64,000 bases of DNA from Perognathus longimembris pacificus (GCF_023159225.1 NC_063170.1:26190301-26254300), one strand, 5' to 3'. Counted from the first letter of the stretch, positions 42,426-53,822 are shown. Numbers and translations: made by a program. The notes: a model not told the origin generated them from the sequence alone.

Positions 42426-42940
42426 GAGCCCAGAAGCCCTGCCTGCCCCTGACTCTCATCAGTGAACTGTGCCTGCAGCGCTAGGAGACACATGTGCACT
42501 TTACCTGAGGTTGTAGCAAAGCCTAGCACCACCCTTTCCACCCTCACCTTCACCCTGCTGGAACCTAAGGGCCACCCTTCCCAGCTCCTGCTTGTCTTTC
42601 CTGCCTTTCCCCCCAACCCTACAGCCCACTCTTGAGCCCAATAGACCTTTACAACTTTCACTTTTCAGTTTTGAAATGCTATCATATCCATCTTTGGGCT
42701 GGCTTTGTGTAGCCATAACAATCTCCATCGACACATATCCAATCCTTCCGCCTGTTTTTTGCTTTGCTTGCTGTAATGTTAAAACAGAAAGTGGTGTTTG
42801 ATTTGGAAACCTGACAGGTACCTGCTGTGGTGGGTCCTAGTCACCTGGATGGCTAGACAGCCACTTGTTCTTAAATAACTAGCCGCTGGATTAACTTTTC
42901 TGATCACCTTTGCTTGTCATTTTGTAAATGTGTTTTTGCC
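42426..42940. other. no gene recognised
   Basis: Unassigned. Overlapping short frames on both strands have no recognisable domain. Confidence 0.4.
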
Positions 42941-42987
42941 TATCTTCCTTCTTTCCCTCCCTCCCTCCCTTCCTTCCTTTCTTCTTT

Positions 42988-43198
42988 TTGTGCCCTGCTG
43001 GGGGGCTTGACCTCAATGCCTGAGTGCTGTCCCTTAGCTTTTTTACAATGCTGACACTCTACCACTTGAACTACAGGTCTATTTCTGGCATTTTGGTCTC
43101 ATGGATTTTCCTGCCTGGGATGGCTTTGAACCTTAGTCTTTGAATCTCAGCCTCCTGAGTAGCTAGGGTTACAGATGTGAGCCACCAGTGTCCAGCTG
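42988..43198 (-). mobile_element. B1-Geo SINE, antisense
   Basis: Preceded by a CCTT-type tract (42945-42985). Geo reversed at 42995-43095. The linker is deleted. Confidence 0.8.
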
Positions 43199-43383
43199 CA
43201 AATGTATTTTCAAAGATCAGGGCATCTGTATGGTAAAACACCGTGTGTTACCAGACACTTGGAAGTATGTGGTCACCTGAACAATCAGTTCTTCATCTTG
43301 AGGATTTGAAAGAGCCATCTACCTAAAGGAGGGACTTCTTAGATTCTCCTCCTCCTCTTCCTCCTCCTCCTTCATTTTCTTCT

Positions 43384-43616
43384 TCTGTCATGGGCTAGAA
43401 CTCAGGACATAGACACTGTCTCTCAGCTTTTTGTTTTCTTTTTAACTCAAGGCTAGCACACTACCACTTTGAGACACAGCTCCACTTCTGGCTTTTTTTG
43501 GTGGCTAATTAAAGAGTCTCTCAGACTTTCCTGCCTGGACTAACTTTGAACCACAATCTCACATTTCAGCTTCCTGAGTAGCTAGAATTACAGGCATGAG
43601 CCATCAATGCCCAGCT
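43384..43616 (-). mobile_element. B1-Geo SINE, antisense
   Basis: TCATGGGCTAGAACTCAGG to CATCAATGCCCAGCT. Preceded by (CTC)n at 43345-43375. Confidence 0.82.
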
Positions 43617-43725
43617 AGTTTCTTCATCTTTAATGAAGCAGATCAGATGAAAATAATCACTTGTCTCTTTAAGGAAAACAGTGAAGCCTGAAGGAATGGT
43701 TCATCTAACAAAAGATAGAATTTGT

Positions 43726-43825
<100 letters not shown>

Positions 43826-43828
43826 ATG

Positions 43829-44038
43829 GTGCTGGTATTGGGGCGTGAACTCAGAGGTTGGGCACTATTCCTTGAATTCTTTTCTCAAATTTGGTGCTGT
43901 ACCGCTTGAGCCACAGCCACACTTCAGGCTTTTGGGAGATAAGAATCTCATGGCTTTTCCTGTTCAGGCTGGCTTTGAACTGTGATCTTCAGGTCTCAGG
44001 CTCCTGAAATTATAGGCATGAGCCACCAGCACCTGGCT
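43829..44038 (-). mobile_element. B1-Geo SINE, antisense
   Basis: GGTGCTGGTATTGGGGC to CCACCAGCACCTGGCT. The compound repeat sits where its tail should be. Confidence 0.8.
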
Positions 44039-44689
44039 CTGTTTTTGTTTTCTACATTTCTACTTCTCAGAGTGGGCAGAACTTTTAAACCTCAAATGTG
44101 CCAATCTTGTTTCCTTGTGATGGTAGGACCTCGTAGCTAGTCAAAGGGCAAAACTGAGTCTTGAACAGCCAGAGATGGTCCTTGGAGCTCAAGGGCCTGA
44201 CTGAACACTTGTGCTGACCACCGTCCTTCACTTCTCCAGGCCTCACCACCGGATCCTCGAGCCTCATTCCAAGGCAGGATCAATCCAAGGTGAGCAAACT
44301 GCAACTAGTCCCTGGAGCCCCGTCCTTCCGCAGTCCTCCCTCTGGGCCTGTCTAGCTCCTTTTTGGGGTGTCTATGGAGAGAAGGTCACCTGCTACTGTC
44401 AGGTCACAACAGCAGTGCTGTTCTGTGCTCCTCTGGCAAGCTGGTCAGCTTTGAGCAATGGCAGTGTCTTGTTCTGGTCCCCTTAGAAGATCAGGAGAGC
44501 CCTTCAGGTTGCATTCCTCCTGAATGGGCAGCATGACTTCATTCCAGGTCCTCACTGATAGACATGCTGTCCCTGGGCTGGGGCCCCCTCTCCAGCCTTT
44601 TAAACTGACCTCTCCTAGTATGTGTGAGGTGTTCATAGAACTGTCCCAGTTGTCTAAAGTGAGGTTGTATTCCTGTAAACAGTGTGAGG
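44039..44689. other. unassigned segment with a possible MIR core
   Basis: At 44105-44170, GTAGCTAGTCAAAGGGC and ACTGAGTCTTGAACAGCC could be MIR. No exon recognised. Confidence 0.4.
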
Positions 44690-45226
44690 GGCAGGTATTG
44701 GGGTTTAAACTCAGGGTCTTTTTTTTTGGCCAGTCCTGGGCCTTGGACTCAGGGCCTGAGCACCGTCCCTGGCTTCTTCCTGCTCAAGGCTAGCACTCTG
44801 CCACCTGAGCCACAGCGCCCCTTCTGGCCGTTTTCCATATATGTGGTGCTGGGGAATTGAACCGAGAGCTTCATGTGTAGGAGGCAAGCATTCTTGCCAC
44901 TAGGCCATATTCCCAGCCCCTAAACTCAGGGTCTTGACCTTGCTAAGCAAGCATACTTCTGCTTGAACCATGTTCATTGCCCTCTTTGCTTTCATTATTT
45001 TTGAAATATGGTCTCACATTTATGCCTAGGCTGACCTAAACTGTGATCCTCCCATTAACACTCCCCATGTAGATGGGGAGATAGGCACACACTACAATAT
45101 CTAGCTCTTTGTAGGTTGAGATGAGGTCCTGTGAATTTTCTCCCCCAGCTGGCCTCCAGCTTTGGTCCTCCTGATTGCAGCCTCCCAAGTAGGAAAGATT
45201 ACAGGCATGAGCCCCCTCATCCAGCT
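44690..45226 (-). mobile_element. B1-B1-ID trimeric SINE, antisense, split by a SINE
   Basis: The reversed ID is broken at 44720 and resumes at 44921 with CTTGCTAAGCAAGC. Reversed B1 monomers follow at 44990-45110 and 45115-45226. Confidence 0.65.
44721..44920 (-). mobile_element. IDL-Geo SINE (CACCTGAGCC subfamily), 15-nt duplication
   Basis: TAAACTCAGGGTCTT at 44706-44720 and 44921-44935. It shares derived states with 38342-38556. Confidence 0.94.
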
Positions 45227-45701
45227 TCCTGTGGACCTTTTTAAGTGACAGGACCCAAGTCAAGTTTGATAACTTGTACAGCAAGATTCCAAGAGTTTAC
45301 TCTAGGCCTAATCAGAACCTGCTGTTCCAAAGGTTTTCTCAGACATCAGTCTCTTCTTCATGAGAGGAAGCTCCTAGGTAGGATGTAACCATGTAGGGGT
45401 TCAAACATCAGTCCAGCCCCAATTTCAGCCCTGGCTTTTCTAGGCCTCCACAGGGCCTGATGTGCCATGGTCTAAGCCTGGCCTGGTAGGAGGGCATTTT
45501 CACCCCTGCATAAGAAGCAAGGATGACTTTCCTCCCTCAGTCTGCATCTTCCTATTTCCCATTGTCATCTTTCCCTTGCTCTCGTGTGGCCATATGGCCT
45601 GCTCTTGGGAGAGGTGACTGAGTAATGGGAATGGTTCCTGAGGAAACTCCCTCTCTGACATGCTTCCATCCCTGCCAGAAATTTAAAACACAGCTCTTTG
45701 A
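45227..45701. other. no gene recognised
   Basis: Unassigned sequence. Confidence 0.4.
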
Positions 45702-45890
45702 CACCAGGTGTCAGTGACTCACAGCTGGAACCCTAGCTACTCAGGAGGCTGAGATCTGGAGGTTCACAGTTTAAAGCCAACTGGGAAGTCCAACAAAAAG
45801 CTGGACTGAAGGTATGGTGCAGTGATACGTCAGCTGTAAATGAGCAAGTTGAGCAGAGCTCAAGCCCTGCCAGTACCACTGAAACCAAAC
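45702..45890 (+). mobile_element. B1-Geo or B1-ID SINE, sense, worn
   Basis: ACCAGGTGTCAGTGACTC B1 start. The right half (GAAGGTATGGTGCAGTG to CTCAAGCCCTGCC) is too diverged to type. Confidence 0.6.
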
Positions 45891-46287
45891 AAACCAAATG
45901 AAAACCCAAAGCTCTTCCAGACCCTCACGAAAGACTAGTTGTTTGCTTCTGGGCCATGGCAAGAGCTGTGAGGGGACGCCCTATGCAGCAGGTGGAGGTT
46001 GTACAAGACAGAGCACTGCCCCCTGCAGGCCTCTGTGCCGGGTGGATGGAGGGCTGTTACTAGGTTAGGGGTGAGCCTTTATGACCAGGCTGGGACCCTC
46101 ACTTTTTGGAGGTTTAAGAATGTTCTCCACAGATTGTTTATTTGTTTGTTTGTTTTAATATTAGGCCATTTTTTGGGGGGGTCACTACTTAATCAGAACA
46201 ATTTGTCTTTAACTGCTATGTTGAAGGACCTGAGTTTTCTTTTTTTGTGTTTGTGTGTGTGTAAACAAAATACTTACATAGGTAGTT

Positions 46288-46492
46288 TTTTGTTTTGGAG
46301 ATTTTGCTTGTTTAGAGGTGTTGGGCATCAGACCCAGAGCCTTGCATACGTAGGTAAATGATGTATCACTTAGTTAAATCCCTGGCCCTTGTTTTAGTTT
46401 TTTGTTGATTTTTGAGACAGGGTCTCTAGGCAGCTCAGGTTCACCTTGAACTTACTAGGTAGCCTCAAACTTTAGGTCCTCCTGCATCTGCC
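46288..46492 (-). mobile_element. ID+B1 composite SINE, antisense, inside the retrocopy
   Basis: Reversed ID at 46290-46388 ending AAATCCCTGGCCC, reversed B1 at 46395-46492 starting TTTTTGAGACAGGGTC. Probably part of the parent 3' UTR. Confidence 0.65.
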
Positions 46493-46955
46493 ATAGATGT
46501 ACAAATGCAATAGGTTTGCAAAAATTCTTGAAAGGAAAAAATTTACTGTACCAACAACTTCCCTCACCCAGATGAGAAAAGACAAATTTTTATTTCCTTT
46601 CGCTAAAATTTTCTGTATTGAGCATTCCTTTATAGAATATTGGGTCATGGGCTATCTAACACTCAGCTCATGGAAATGTAAAATCAGCTGGTTAGAGATG
46701 TGACTATTTAGGACCTACTGGCCTAAATGAATGGACAGAATTTTATAATTATTGACCTGCATGCTTTTTCTTTACCCCAACTCATTCCTTACATGTAGGC
46801 TCAATTGTTTTCAGTATTGGGTTACTGGTTCCACAAAAGCCAGAGAAACAACTTTGTAGTAATCAGAATGTTACCCAACTGTATACTGTTTACTTTATTG
46901 TAAATAATGGTGAAGTTGTCAATAAATAATTTTCTATTCCTTTAAAAAAAAAAAA

Positions 46956-47160
46956 GAGGGCTGGGAATGTGGCCTAGCAGTAGAGTACTTCTCTAGCATG
47001 CCCTGGGTTTGATTCTCAGCACCATATATACAGAAAATGCTGAAGTGGAGCTATGGCTCAAGTGGCAGAGTGCTAGCCTTGAGAAAAACAAAAAAACAAA
47101 AAAACAGGGATAGTGCTCAGACCCTGAGTTCAAGCCCCAGAATTGGCAAAGAAAAAAAAA
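46956..47160 (+). mobile_element. IDL-Geo SINE in the A tail of the retrocopy
   Basis: GGGCTGGGAATGTGGCC to CCCCAGAATTGGC with an A tail. Internal (AAAAC)n-like run at 47085-47106. Confidence 0.88.
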
Positions 47161-47284
47161 AAGAATGTTCTCCAGATGACACATGGATTCTGGACAGAAC
47201 TTTTAGAGCAAAAGCCCGCATGTGAGAAGGAGAAGGTAGAGGATCATGGAATGCCTGGAGCTAGAGCAAGGGATGGCAGACTTA

Positions 47285-47524
47285 TTTATTTATTTTTTAA
47301 TTTTTTCCAGTCCTGGGGACTGGACTCAGGGCCTGAGCACTGTCCCTGGCTTCTTAGGGCTTGAGTACTATCCCTGGCTTCTTTTTGCTCAAGGCTAGCA
47401 CTCTGCCACTTGAGCCACAGCGCCACTTCTGGCCATTTTCTGCATATGTGGTTCTGGGGAATTGAACCCAGGTCCTCATGTATACAAGGCAAGCACTTTC
47501 GCCACTAGGCCATATCCCCAGCCC
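47285..47524 (-). mobile_element. IDL-Geo SINE with internal duplication, antisense
   Basis: About 30 nt of Geo ending in CCCTGGCTTCTT is present twice (47326-47355 and 47356-47383), with slight divergence. GATGGCAGACTT / GATGACAGACTT flank it. Confidence 0.9.
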
Positions 47525-47659
47525 AGGATGACAGACTTTAAAAGCTTCTGTAATAAGTATTTTAGGCTTCATAGGCCAAGAAGTAAAACTCGAGCTATTG
47601 TGTACAGACTTTATCACTGTTTAAGATGTAACCATTTAAAAAAAATGGGCAAACTCTCT

Positions 47660-48340
47660 AGTTGGGTGGGGTGGTAGTGCAGGCCTGTGGTCTTTGGAAA
47701 GTGGAGGCAGGAGGATGGCAAATTTGAGCTCAACCTAGGCTGCCTAGGGGACCTTGCTTCAAAAACTGAAACAACTATGATCCCAAAGAAGACCTGGTGC
47801 TTCCAGCCTGTGATTCTAGCTAATTAGGAGGTGGAGATAAGGGGACTGTTGTCATCCAAGGCCACCTGGAAATACAAGTTCCCATAGCTCCATCTCAGTC
47901 AATGGCTCGGCACAGAGGAGCTTGTGCTCTGCCATTCCCAGTGACAAAGGGAAACACAAGTAAGCATAGGCTGGCTCAAGTATAAAGTGATGCTCTATTT
48001 TGAAAATAATCAATTAATGAAGTAAAAAGGTATTTATAGGCTGGCCACTGGTGGCTCATGCCTGTAATCCTGGCTACTCAAGAGGCTGAGCTCTGAAGAT
48101 CAGGGTTCAAAGGCAGCCCAGGAAAGCCCCATTAGACTTTTATCTCAAATTATCCATAGTGGAACTATGGCTCAAAGTGGTAGAATGCTAGCCTTGAGCA
48201 CAAAAGCTCAGAGACAGTGCCCAAGCTCTGAGTTCAAGCTCTACAATGGATCCCCAGAAAAGGTATTTATGGAATGGCTCAAGTGGTAGAATACCTACTT
48301 AGCAAACATGAGGCCCTGGGTTTAAAACCCCAGTACTGCC
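47660..48340 (+). mobile_element. B1-B1-ID trimeric SINE, sense, split by a B1-Geo
   Basis: B1 at 47660-47775, B1-like at 47785-47900, ID at 48268-48340 (GGCTCAAGTGGTAGAATACC and CCCTGGGTTTAAAACC). The interruption is at 48038. Confidence 0.55.
48038..48257 (+). mobile_element. B1-Geo SINE, sense, 13-nt duplication
   Basis: AAAAGGTATTTAT at 48025-48037 and 48258-48270. Complete B1-like and Geo halves. Confidence 0.93.
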
Positions 48341-48341
48341 A

Positions 48342-48393
48342 AAAATCAATCAATCCATCAATCAACCAACCAACCAATCAATCAATCAATCAA
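48342..48393. repeat. (AATC)n
   Basis: About 13 units with CATC and AACC variants, grown from the ID tail. Confidence 0.92.
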
Positions 48394-48581
48394 GGAAAGG
48401 CTTTCTTAGCTGAAACACTATCCCCAGAGAGGAGGCCTGGTTTGATCAAGCCTGGGCTAGATTACTGAGGAACTATCTCGGTCCAATGAAGACATGGAGA
48501 GCTTTTCAGAGCTCAGATGGAGCCCTAGTTGGAATGGCAGATTCTTCCTTGTGTTGCCTCTTTCTAAAGATAAGAAAGATC

Positions 48582-48790
48582 AGCTCAATACCAGTGGCTC
48601 ACACTTGTCCTTGCTACTCAAGGGGCTGAAATCTGAAAGACTGAGGTTTGACAAGTAGAAAAGTTTGCTAGACTTCATCTTCAAATAACCAGCAAAAAGG
48701 AAGGCTAGAGGTATCGCTCAAGTAGTAGAATGCCAGCTGAGCAAGTGGGAGACCCTGAATTCAAATCCCAGTACTCCACTGCCCTCAAAA
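48582..48790 (+). mobile_element. B1-ID composite SINE, sense
   Basis: ACCAGTGGCTCACACTTG B1 part, then GAGGTATCGCTCAAG and GAATTCAAATCCC ID part with an (AAAAC)n tail. Confidence 0.6.
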
Positions 48791-49309
48791 ACAAAACAAA
48801 AACAGACAAGAAAACTCTCTCTGGAGAGAGCAGGTAACCTGGGATCAGTGCGTCTCCCTGTTGGGTGTTGGTTTTGTTCTCTGCAGGACTAGTCAGCCCC
48901 AAAGGCTTATTGCCCCTTCTCCTGCTTCTGGCAGGCCCTTCCAAGAGAGCTTTTTTTTGGGATGCCCTGTTCCATGCCTGCCAAATGTCTACCACTTGGG
49001 AGAGGCCCAGCCTTTCACCGCCAGGGAGTGGCGGGGAACCATGCGGTAGCTAGTTCTGTCTAGCTCTTGCAGTGGTGCTGGATGTATTCTGCAGTTACTT
49101 TCTCTAACTTGCTGGCCATTACCACACATGGCTCTCCAGTGTTTGCATGTGGCCAAGGCCCCTGGGGGTGTGAATTTTGGTTCACTCACGTGACCACAGT
49201 CCCTGGTGCCAGTGGTAACCATGAGGGAGCACAGTGAGCGTCAGGGAGGCTCTGGAAGCTGTAGCAGTGGGTGGCAGGGTGTGTTATGTTTTTCCAAGTG
49301 GAAATCAGG
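48791..49309. other. no gene recognised
   Basis: Unassigned. Overlapping short frames lack recognisable features. Confidence 0.4.
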
Positions 49310-49331
49310 TCTTTCTTTCCTTCCTTCTTTC

Positions 49332-49379
<48 letters not shown>

Positions 49380-49516
49380 TTCTTTCTTTCTTTTTCTTTC
49401 TTTCTTTCTTTCTTTCTCTCTCTCCCTCCCTCCTTCCCTTCTCCTTCCTTCCTTCCTTCCTTCCTTCCTTCCTTCCTTCCTTCCTTCCTTCCTTCCTTCC
49501 TTCCTTCCTTCCTTCC
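49310..49516. repeat. pyrimidine tract, (CTTT)n then (CCTT)n
   Basis: About 205 nt nearly pure C and T, in the reverse order of the tract at 36648. Confidence 0.96.
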
Positions 49517-49712
49517 TTTTTTGTCAGTCCTGGGGCTTGAACTCAGGGTCTGAGCACTGTCCCTGGCTTCTTTTTGCTCAAGGCTAGCACTCTACCACTT
49601 GAGCCACAGCACCACTTTCAGCTTTTTCTGTTTATGTGGTACTAGGGAATCAAACCCAGGGTTTTGTGCATGCTAGGCAAGCACTCTGCCACTAAGCCAC
49701 ATTCCCAGCCCC
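49517..49712 (-). mobile_element. IDL-Geo SINE, antisense
   Basis: Follows the pyrimidine tract directly, which probably expanded from its T tail. Ends CATTCCCAGCCCCC. Confidence 0.88.
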
Positions 49713-49861
49713 CAAATCGGTAATTTCTTAGTCTTTTCTACCTCCTCTCTTCCTTTTTGATGTTGCAAATGCACTAAGGAAAGAAATACCATACCTTTTT
49801 CACAAATGAATATAATCGTTATGTGCTGTAAAATAGAAAATAAAATAAAATAGAGCATAAA

Positions 49862-50101
49862 ATCCCTGCTAGTGATTCATGCTTGTAATCCTGGCTATTT
49901 AGAAGACTGAGATCTGAGGATCACAGTTTGAGGCCAGGGTGGGCAGGAAAATCTGTGAGACTCTTATTTCCAGTTAACCATTCAAAAGCCAGAATTGGAG
50001 CTGTGGCTCCAGCCTTGAGTGTGAAAACTCAAGGACCCTGAGTCCCAGCCCTGATACTGGAAATAAATTAAGTAAGTAAGTAAGTAAATAAATAAATAAA
50101 T
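49862..50101 (+). mobile_element. B1-Geo SINE, sense
   Basis: CCCTGCTAGTGATTCATGC to CAGCCCTGATACTGG. The tail is (TAAG)n/(TAAA)n. Confidence 0.85.
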
Positions 50102-50680
50102 CTTGCCAGATATTGCCTGAGTTAGTTGCTTAAGCTTAAGTCTTGTGGTTCTCTTACTAAGGTCCAAAATGCCAATGGCACCTCAATGTGACCGAAAGCT
50201 CTTTTCCTGACTTACCCATTACCCAGAAGGCAGTGGATGGCCCAGCTGCCTGCAGTGGTGTTGTGTGCCTGTGTAGTCCCTACAATCCAGTCTGCTTGGT
50301 TCAGGGAAGCACAGGACTCCAGGCCTGGGAGGAGGCTGATTTCTTTAGATTACACAGCACACCCCCCCCCCAACTCCTGCATACCCATGCAGAGCCTGTG
50401 TCTCAGCCCCTCCTATAGTGCAGGCCCCACCCCCAGGCTGCTCCAAGGCACAGGCCACACCTTTTTCTCTGATCACACAAGCTGCAGTTGCCCTCAAACT
50501 TGCAGAGGGCGCACAGCAGGTGTTTCACTGACTTCATTCCTAGCAACACAAGCCTGTGAAGCCTCACGGAAGTGTTCTCATGGCTGTGCACCCTGGCAGA
50601 CATGAGACATGTCCCCCCAGCATGCCATGGTAACTGGTCTGGATATAATTCTGTGTCTTTTGTAATGGTTTTTGTGTGGG
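50102..50680. other. no gene recognised
   Basis: Overlapping frames of 76-122 codons here share no recognisable domain. Unassigned. Confidence 0.4.
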
Positions 50681-51165
50681 AAATTTTTAACCCACAGAAA
50701 ATGTAGGTTATAATAAATTCCCATGTAGTTTTCACACCCGTTCACCCACTATTGATCATTTGTCTCATTGTCTTCTCTCTTAATATGAAATATATATATT
50801 CAGATGTATGTATATAAAATATCTGGATTCCATCTTTGTAGGTGCTGCACACCTGCTACGTCAGAACTACTTCTGAAGAACAGACATTCTGTTAACTACA
50901 GGACAGTGCTCCGAGTTGGGGGCATCTTGTATTGACTCCAGATCTTCCTCTGTGGTGACATGTTTCACCAGTGTCCCTGAAGGCTCCTTTCAACAACCGT
51001 CCCGAGATTCTGGTTCATAGGATACTAGAGTTATCAAGTCTTTGGGTTTCTTATTCTTCTTCATATTATTATCTCTAAATAGTTGTATAAAGAAGTTGCT
51101 ATTTAACAGAGCCGTTCATGAATATACTATGTCTTGAACAATAACACCCTTTTCAACATTTTTAA
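50681..51165. mobile_element. possible ancient LINE-1 3' region
   Basis: AATAAATTCCCATGTAG and, later, CACCAGTGTCCCTGAAGGCTCC are reminiscent of old L1M 3' ends. Orientation and family are not established. Confidence 0.3.
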
Positions 51166-51177
51166 ATTTATTTTTGA

Positions 51178-51377
51178 TTTTTTTTTTGCCAGTCCTGAGG
51201 CTTGAACTCAGGGCCTGAGCACTGTCCCTGGTTTCTTTTTGCTCAAGGCTAGCACTCTACCACTTGAGCCTCAGTGCCACTTCTGGCTTTTTCTGTTTAT
51301 GTGGTGCTGAGAAATCGAACCCAGGGCTTCATGCATGCTAGGCAAGCACTCTACTCCTAAGCCACATTCCCAGCCCC
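51178..51377 (-). mobile_element. IDL-Geo SINE, antisense
   Basis: GCCAGTCCTGAGGCTTG to CATTCCCAGCCCC, with GTTTATGTGG and CATGCTAGG states. Confidence 0.9.
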
Positions 51378-51401
51378 TATTTTTTTATAATTAATTTTTT
51401 G

Positions 51402-51880
51402 TGTGCCAGTACTGAGGCTTTATTTCAGGGCCTTGTGCTTAATGTTTTTCACTCAAGGCTAGTGCTCTACTACTTGAGCCACATCTCCATTTCCAGCTTT
51501 CAGTTGATGAATTGGAGATAAACGTTTCATGGGTGTTGGGCGATGGCGGCTCACACCTATAATCCTAGCTACTCAAGCCACTGAGATATGAGGATCATAG
51601 TTCAAAGCCAGCCTGGACAGGAAAGTCCATAAGACTCTTATCTCCAGTTAACCACCAGAAAACCAGAAGTGGAGCTGTGTCTCAGAGCCCTAGCCTTGAG
51701 CACAAAAACTCAGGTACAGTGTCTAGGTCCTGAGTTTAAGCCTCCTGACTGACAAAAAAAAAAAAAAAAAAAAAAAAGAGTCTCCTGAACTTTCTTTCTC
51801 AGGCAGTCTTGGAACCATTATCCTCAGGTCACAGCTTCCTGATTGCTCGGATTGCAGATAGGAGCCACCAGTGCCCAGTT
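51402..51880 (-). mobile_element. B1-Geo SINE, antisense, split by a sense B1-Geo
   Basis: Reversed Geo to 51532. The B1-like half resumes at 51777 with GAGTCTCCTGAAC and ends ACCAGTGCCCAG. Confidence 0.8.
51533..51776 (+). mobile_element. young B1-Geo SINE nested in opposite orientation
   Basis: GTTGGGCGATGGCGGCTC keeps CpGs. Complete to CTCCTGACTGAC with 24 A residues. Confidence 0.9.
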
Positions 51881-52285
51881 TTAGGGTCCTTTACTTTTAG
51901 AGAATAATTCCTATAAATTGTTTTTGTAGGAGACCCTTCAACTTTGGATTCTGTATTTATTTCCCAATTCTTTTTCTTTTAGGACATGTAATGCTAGACT
52001 TCAGTTGTAGTTTTCTTTCAGAATATACTTAGGTAAATTCTAGAAGTAAGTCAACATGAAGACAAATAGAAAGCAAATAATTGTGGGAGAGCTATGGGAT
52101 CTGGCTAAAGTGAGTGTCTGGACTTGGAACAGTCTGTTGGAGTGTGTAGACTGTCATCATCTCTTGGCCTTTGGTAGTGGAATGTCCAGGGCTGGCCCAG
52201 CCTTGCTGGCCTTGGGTCTCTGAACTGTGGGTTTGAGTCCAACCCTTGTGGGCCTTGCCTTTTTTCTTGCTGCTCACTTCATTCT

Positions 52286-52290
<5 letters not shown>
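51881..52290. other. no gene recognised
   Basis: Unassigned sequence. Confidence 0.4.

Positions 52291-52334
<44 letters not shown>
52291..52334. repeat. (GT)n microsatellite
   Basis: About 22 perfect units, at the tail end of the next SINE. Confidence 0.95.
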
Positions 52335-52335
<1 letters not shown>

Positions 52336-52338
<3 letters not shown>

Positions 52339-52552
52339 AGGCTTGAACTTAAGGCCTTGAACTCTCACTTGACTTTTTCCACTCCAGACTGGTACTTTAC
52401 TACTTGAGCCACAGATCCACTCCTGGCTTTGTGGTGGTTAACTGGACATGAGAGTCTCCAGACATTCTGCCCAGGATGGTTTTGAACCACAGTCCTTAGA
52501 TCTCAGCCTCCAGAGTAGCTAGGATGACAGGCATGAGCCATTGGTGCCCAGT
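52336..52552 (-). mobile_element. B1-Geo SINE, antisense
   Basis: CTAGGCTTGAACTTAAGG to CCATTGGTGCCCAG. Confidence 0.82.
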
Positions 52553-52963
52553 TCTTGTCATTCCTTTATAACATAGGTGCTCAGATAGATTTTCTTCTGT
52601 CACTCCACCTGCGCCCAAACTCCAAGCTTCAAGTCTTGCTGAGGTTCTCCCTTGCCTTGAAAGCTCCATGGAGAGCAAGCCAGGCTTCTGAGCCTCACTC
52701 TGCCCTTAGCACAACCTGCTTCTTCTAATGTCCTTTCTGGATGATTTATTCAGTTTTTCTTTGGTGATGGCTTCACCATGAGTCTCCATTGAGGTGCCAG
52801 GATCCAGGAGGGCAAAGCCTGTTCTCCCTCATCAGTCTCCATGTGGGAAGCTTCTGGCCTGGCATCTGAACACATCCAGGAGGCACAGCCTCTCCTCTGT
52901 TCACCACCCCACCAGCAACAGCACCCTTGGGCTTTTGCAGTCCATGCCTTCCAGTGATTCTTC
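52553..52963. other. no gene recognised
   Basis: Unassigned sequence. Confidence 0.4.
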
Positions 52964-52997
52964 CAGCACTGTTTTTTCATTTTATTGCTGTTATTAT

Positions 52998-53230
52998 TTT
53001 TTGGTTGGTTGTGGAACTTGAACTCTACCTGGGTGTGGTCACTGAGCTATTTTGCTCAAGACTACCACTATACCACTTTGAAACACAGATCCACTTCCAG
53101 TTTTCTGAGTGTTAATTGGAGATGAGTGTCTCCCAGACTTTCCTTGCAGGGCTGGCTTTGAACCAGGATCCTCAGATCTCAGCCACTTAAGTAGCTAGGA
53201 TTATAGGTGGGAGTCACCAGCACCTAGCTT
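52998..53230 (-). mobile_element. B1-Geo SINE, antisense
   Basis: GTGGAACTTGAACTCTACC to CACCAGCACCTAGCT. CAGCACTGTTTTTTCAT before and CAGCATCATTTTTTCAT after are a diverged duplication. Confidence 0.85.
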
Positions 53231-53598
53231 CAGCATCATTTTTTCATAGCGATAGCCTCAAGACATTTTTCTATAAATATGGTGCCTGTGTCTGTTCCTA
53301 CCTGTGCACACATCAACTCCATGCAACTTAACAAGCTGTGGTCTGTGGATAAAAGCCATATCTTGAGCCCAGCTTACAACTTTCACACCCAAGCTGGCGG
53401 TTGTCTGTCTGTCCATCCATGATCCTGTGCTGGGCCCTCCTCCCTGCCCCCTCATACCTCATTTCTCAGACTCCATGTGTCCTGTTTGAGGGCTTCCCAC
53501 ATTTCCATTTCCCCGCGGTGGACACTTCCTCCCAGGTCTCCATCGTTCCTGGTTCCCTTGGTGATTTTACCTCATTGGTAACATCGAGAATCCCCATG
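53231..53598. other. no gene recognised
   Basis: Unassigned sequence. Confidence 0.4.
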
Positions 53599-53822
53599 TT
53601 GGCTGGATGCTGATGGCTCAGGCCCATAATCCTACCTGCCCTGGAGGCTGAGAGCTGAGATCACTATTCAAAGACAGCCAAGGCCTTACAATCTGAAACT
53701 CTCATCTTAACCACCAAAAAGCCAGAGTGGAGGTGTGGCTCAAGTGGTAAAGCACCAACCTTGAGCAAAAAAAGCTAAGTGACAGTGCCTAGGCCTAAAT
53801 TTCAAGCCCTAGTATTAGCATA
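53599..53822 (+). mobile_element. B1-Geo SINE, sense
   Basis: GGCTGGATGCTGATGGC to AAGCCCTAGTATTAGC. Confidence 0.83.

Larger units (their letters stand above)
46130..47160 (+). pseudogene. retrocopy of an unidentified mRNA 3' UTR, with a SINE in its tail
   Basis: AAGAATGTTCTCCA, 14 nt, occurs exactly at 46116-46129 and 47161-47174, bounding about 1.03 kb. The insert ends in AATAAATAATTTTC followed by TTTAAAAAAAAAAAA at about 46941-46954, a polyadenylation signal and A tail. An IDL-Geo SINE follows and ends in A at 47160. The body has no long frame and is AT-rich like a 3' UTR, with an antisense ID+B1 remnant inside it. I infer one L1-mediated insertion of an mRNA 3' end. Parent unknown. Confidence 0.75.

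Noticed and set aside
49206..49587. Overlapping 89-117-codon frames
   Set aside because: Same cause: a (CTTT)n/(CCTT)n tract plus the adjoining antisense SINE.
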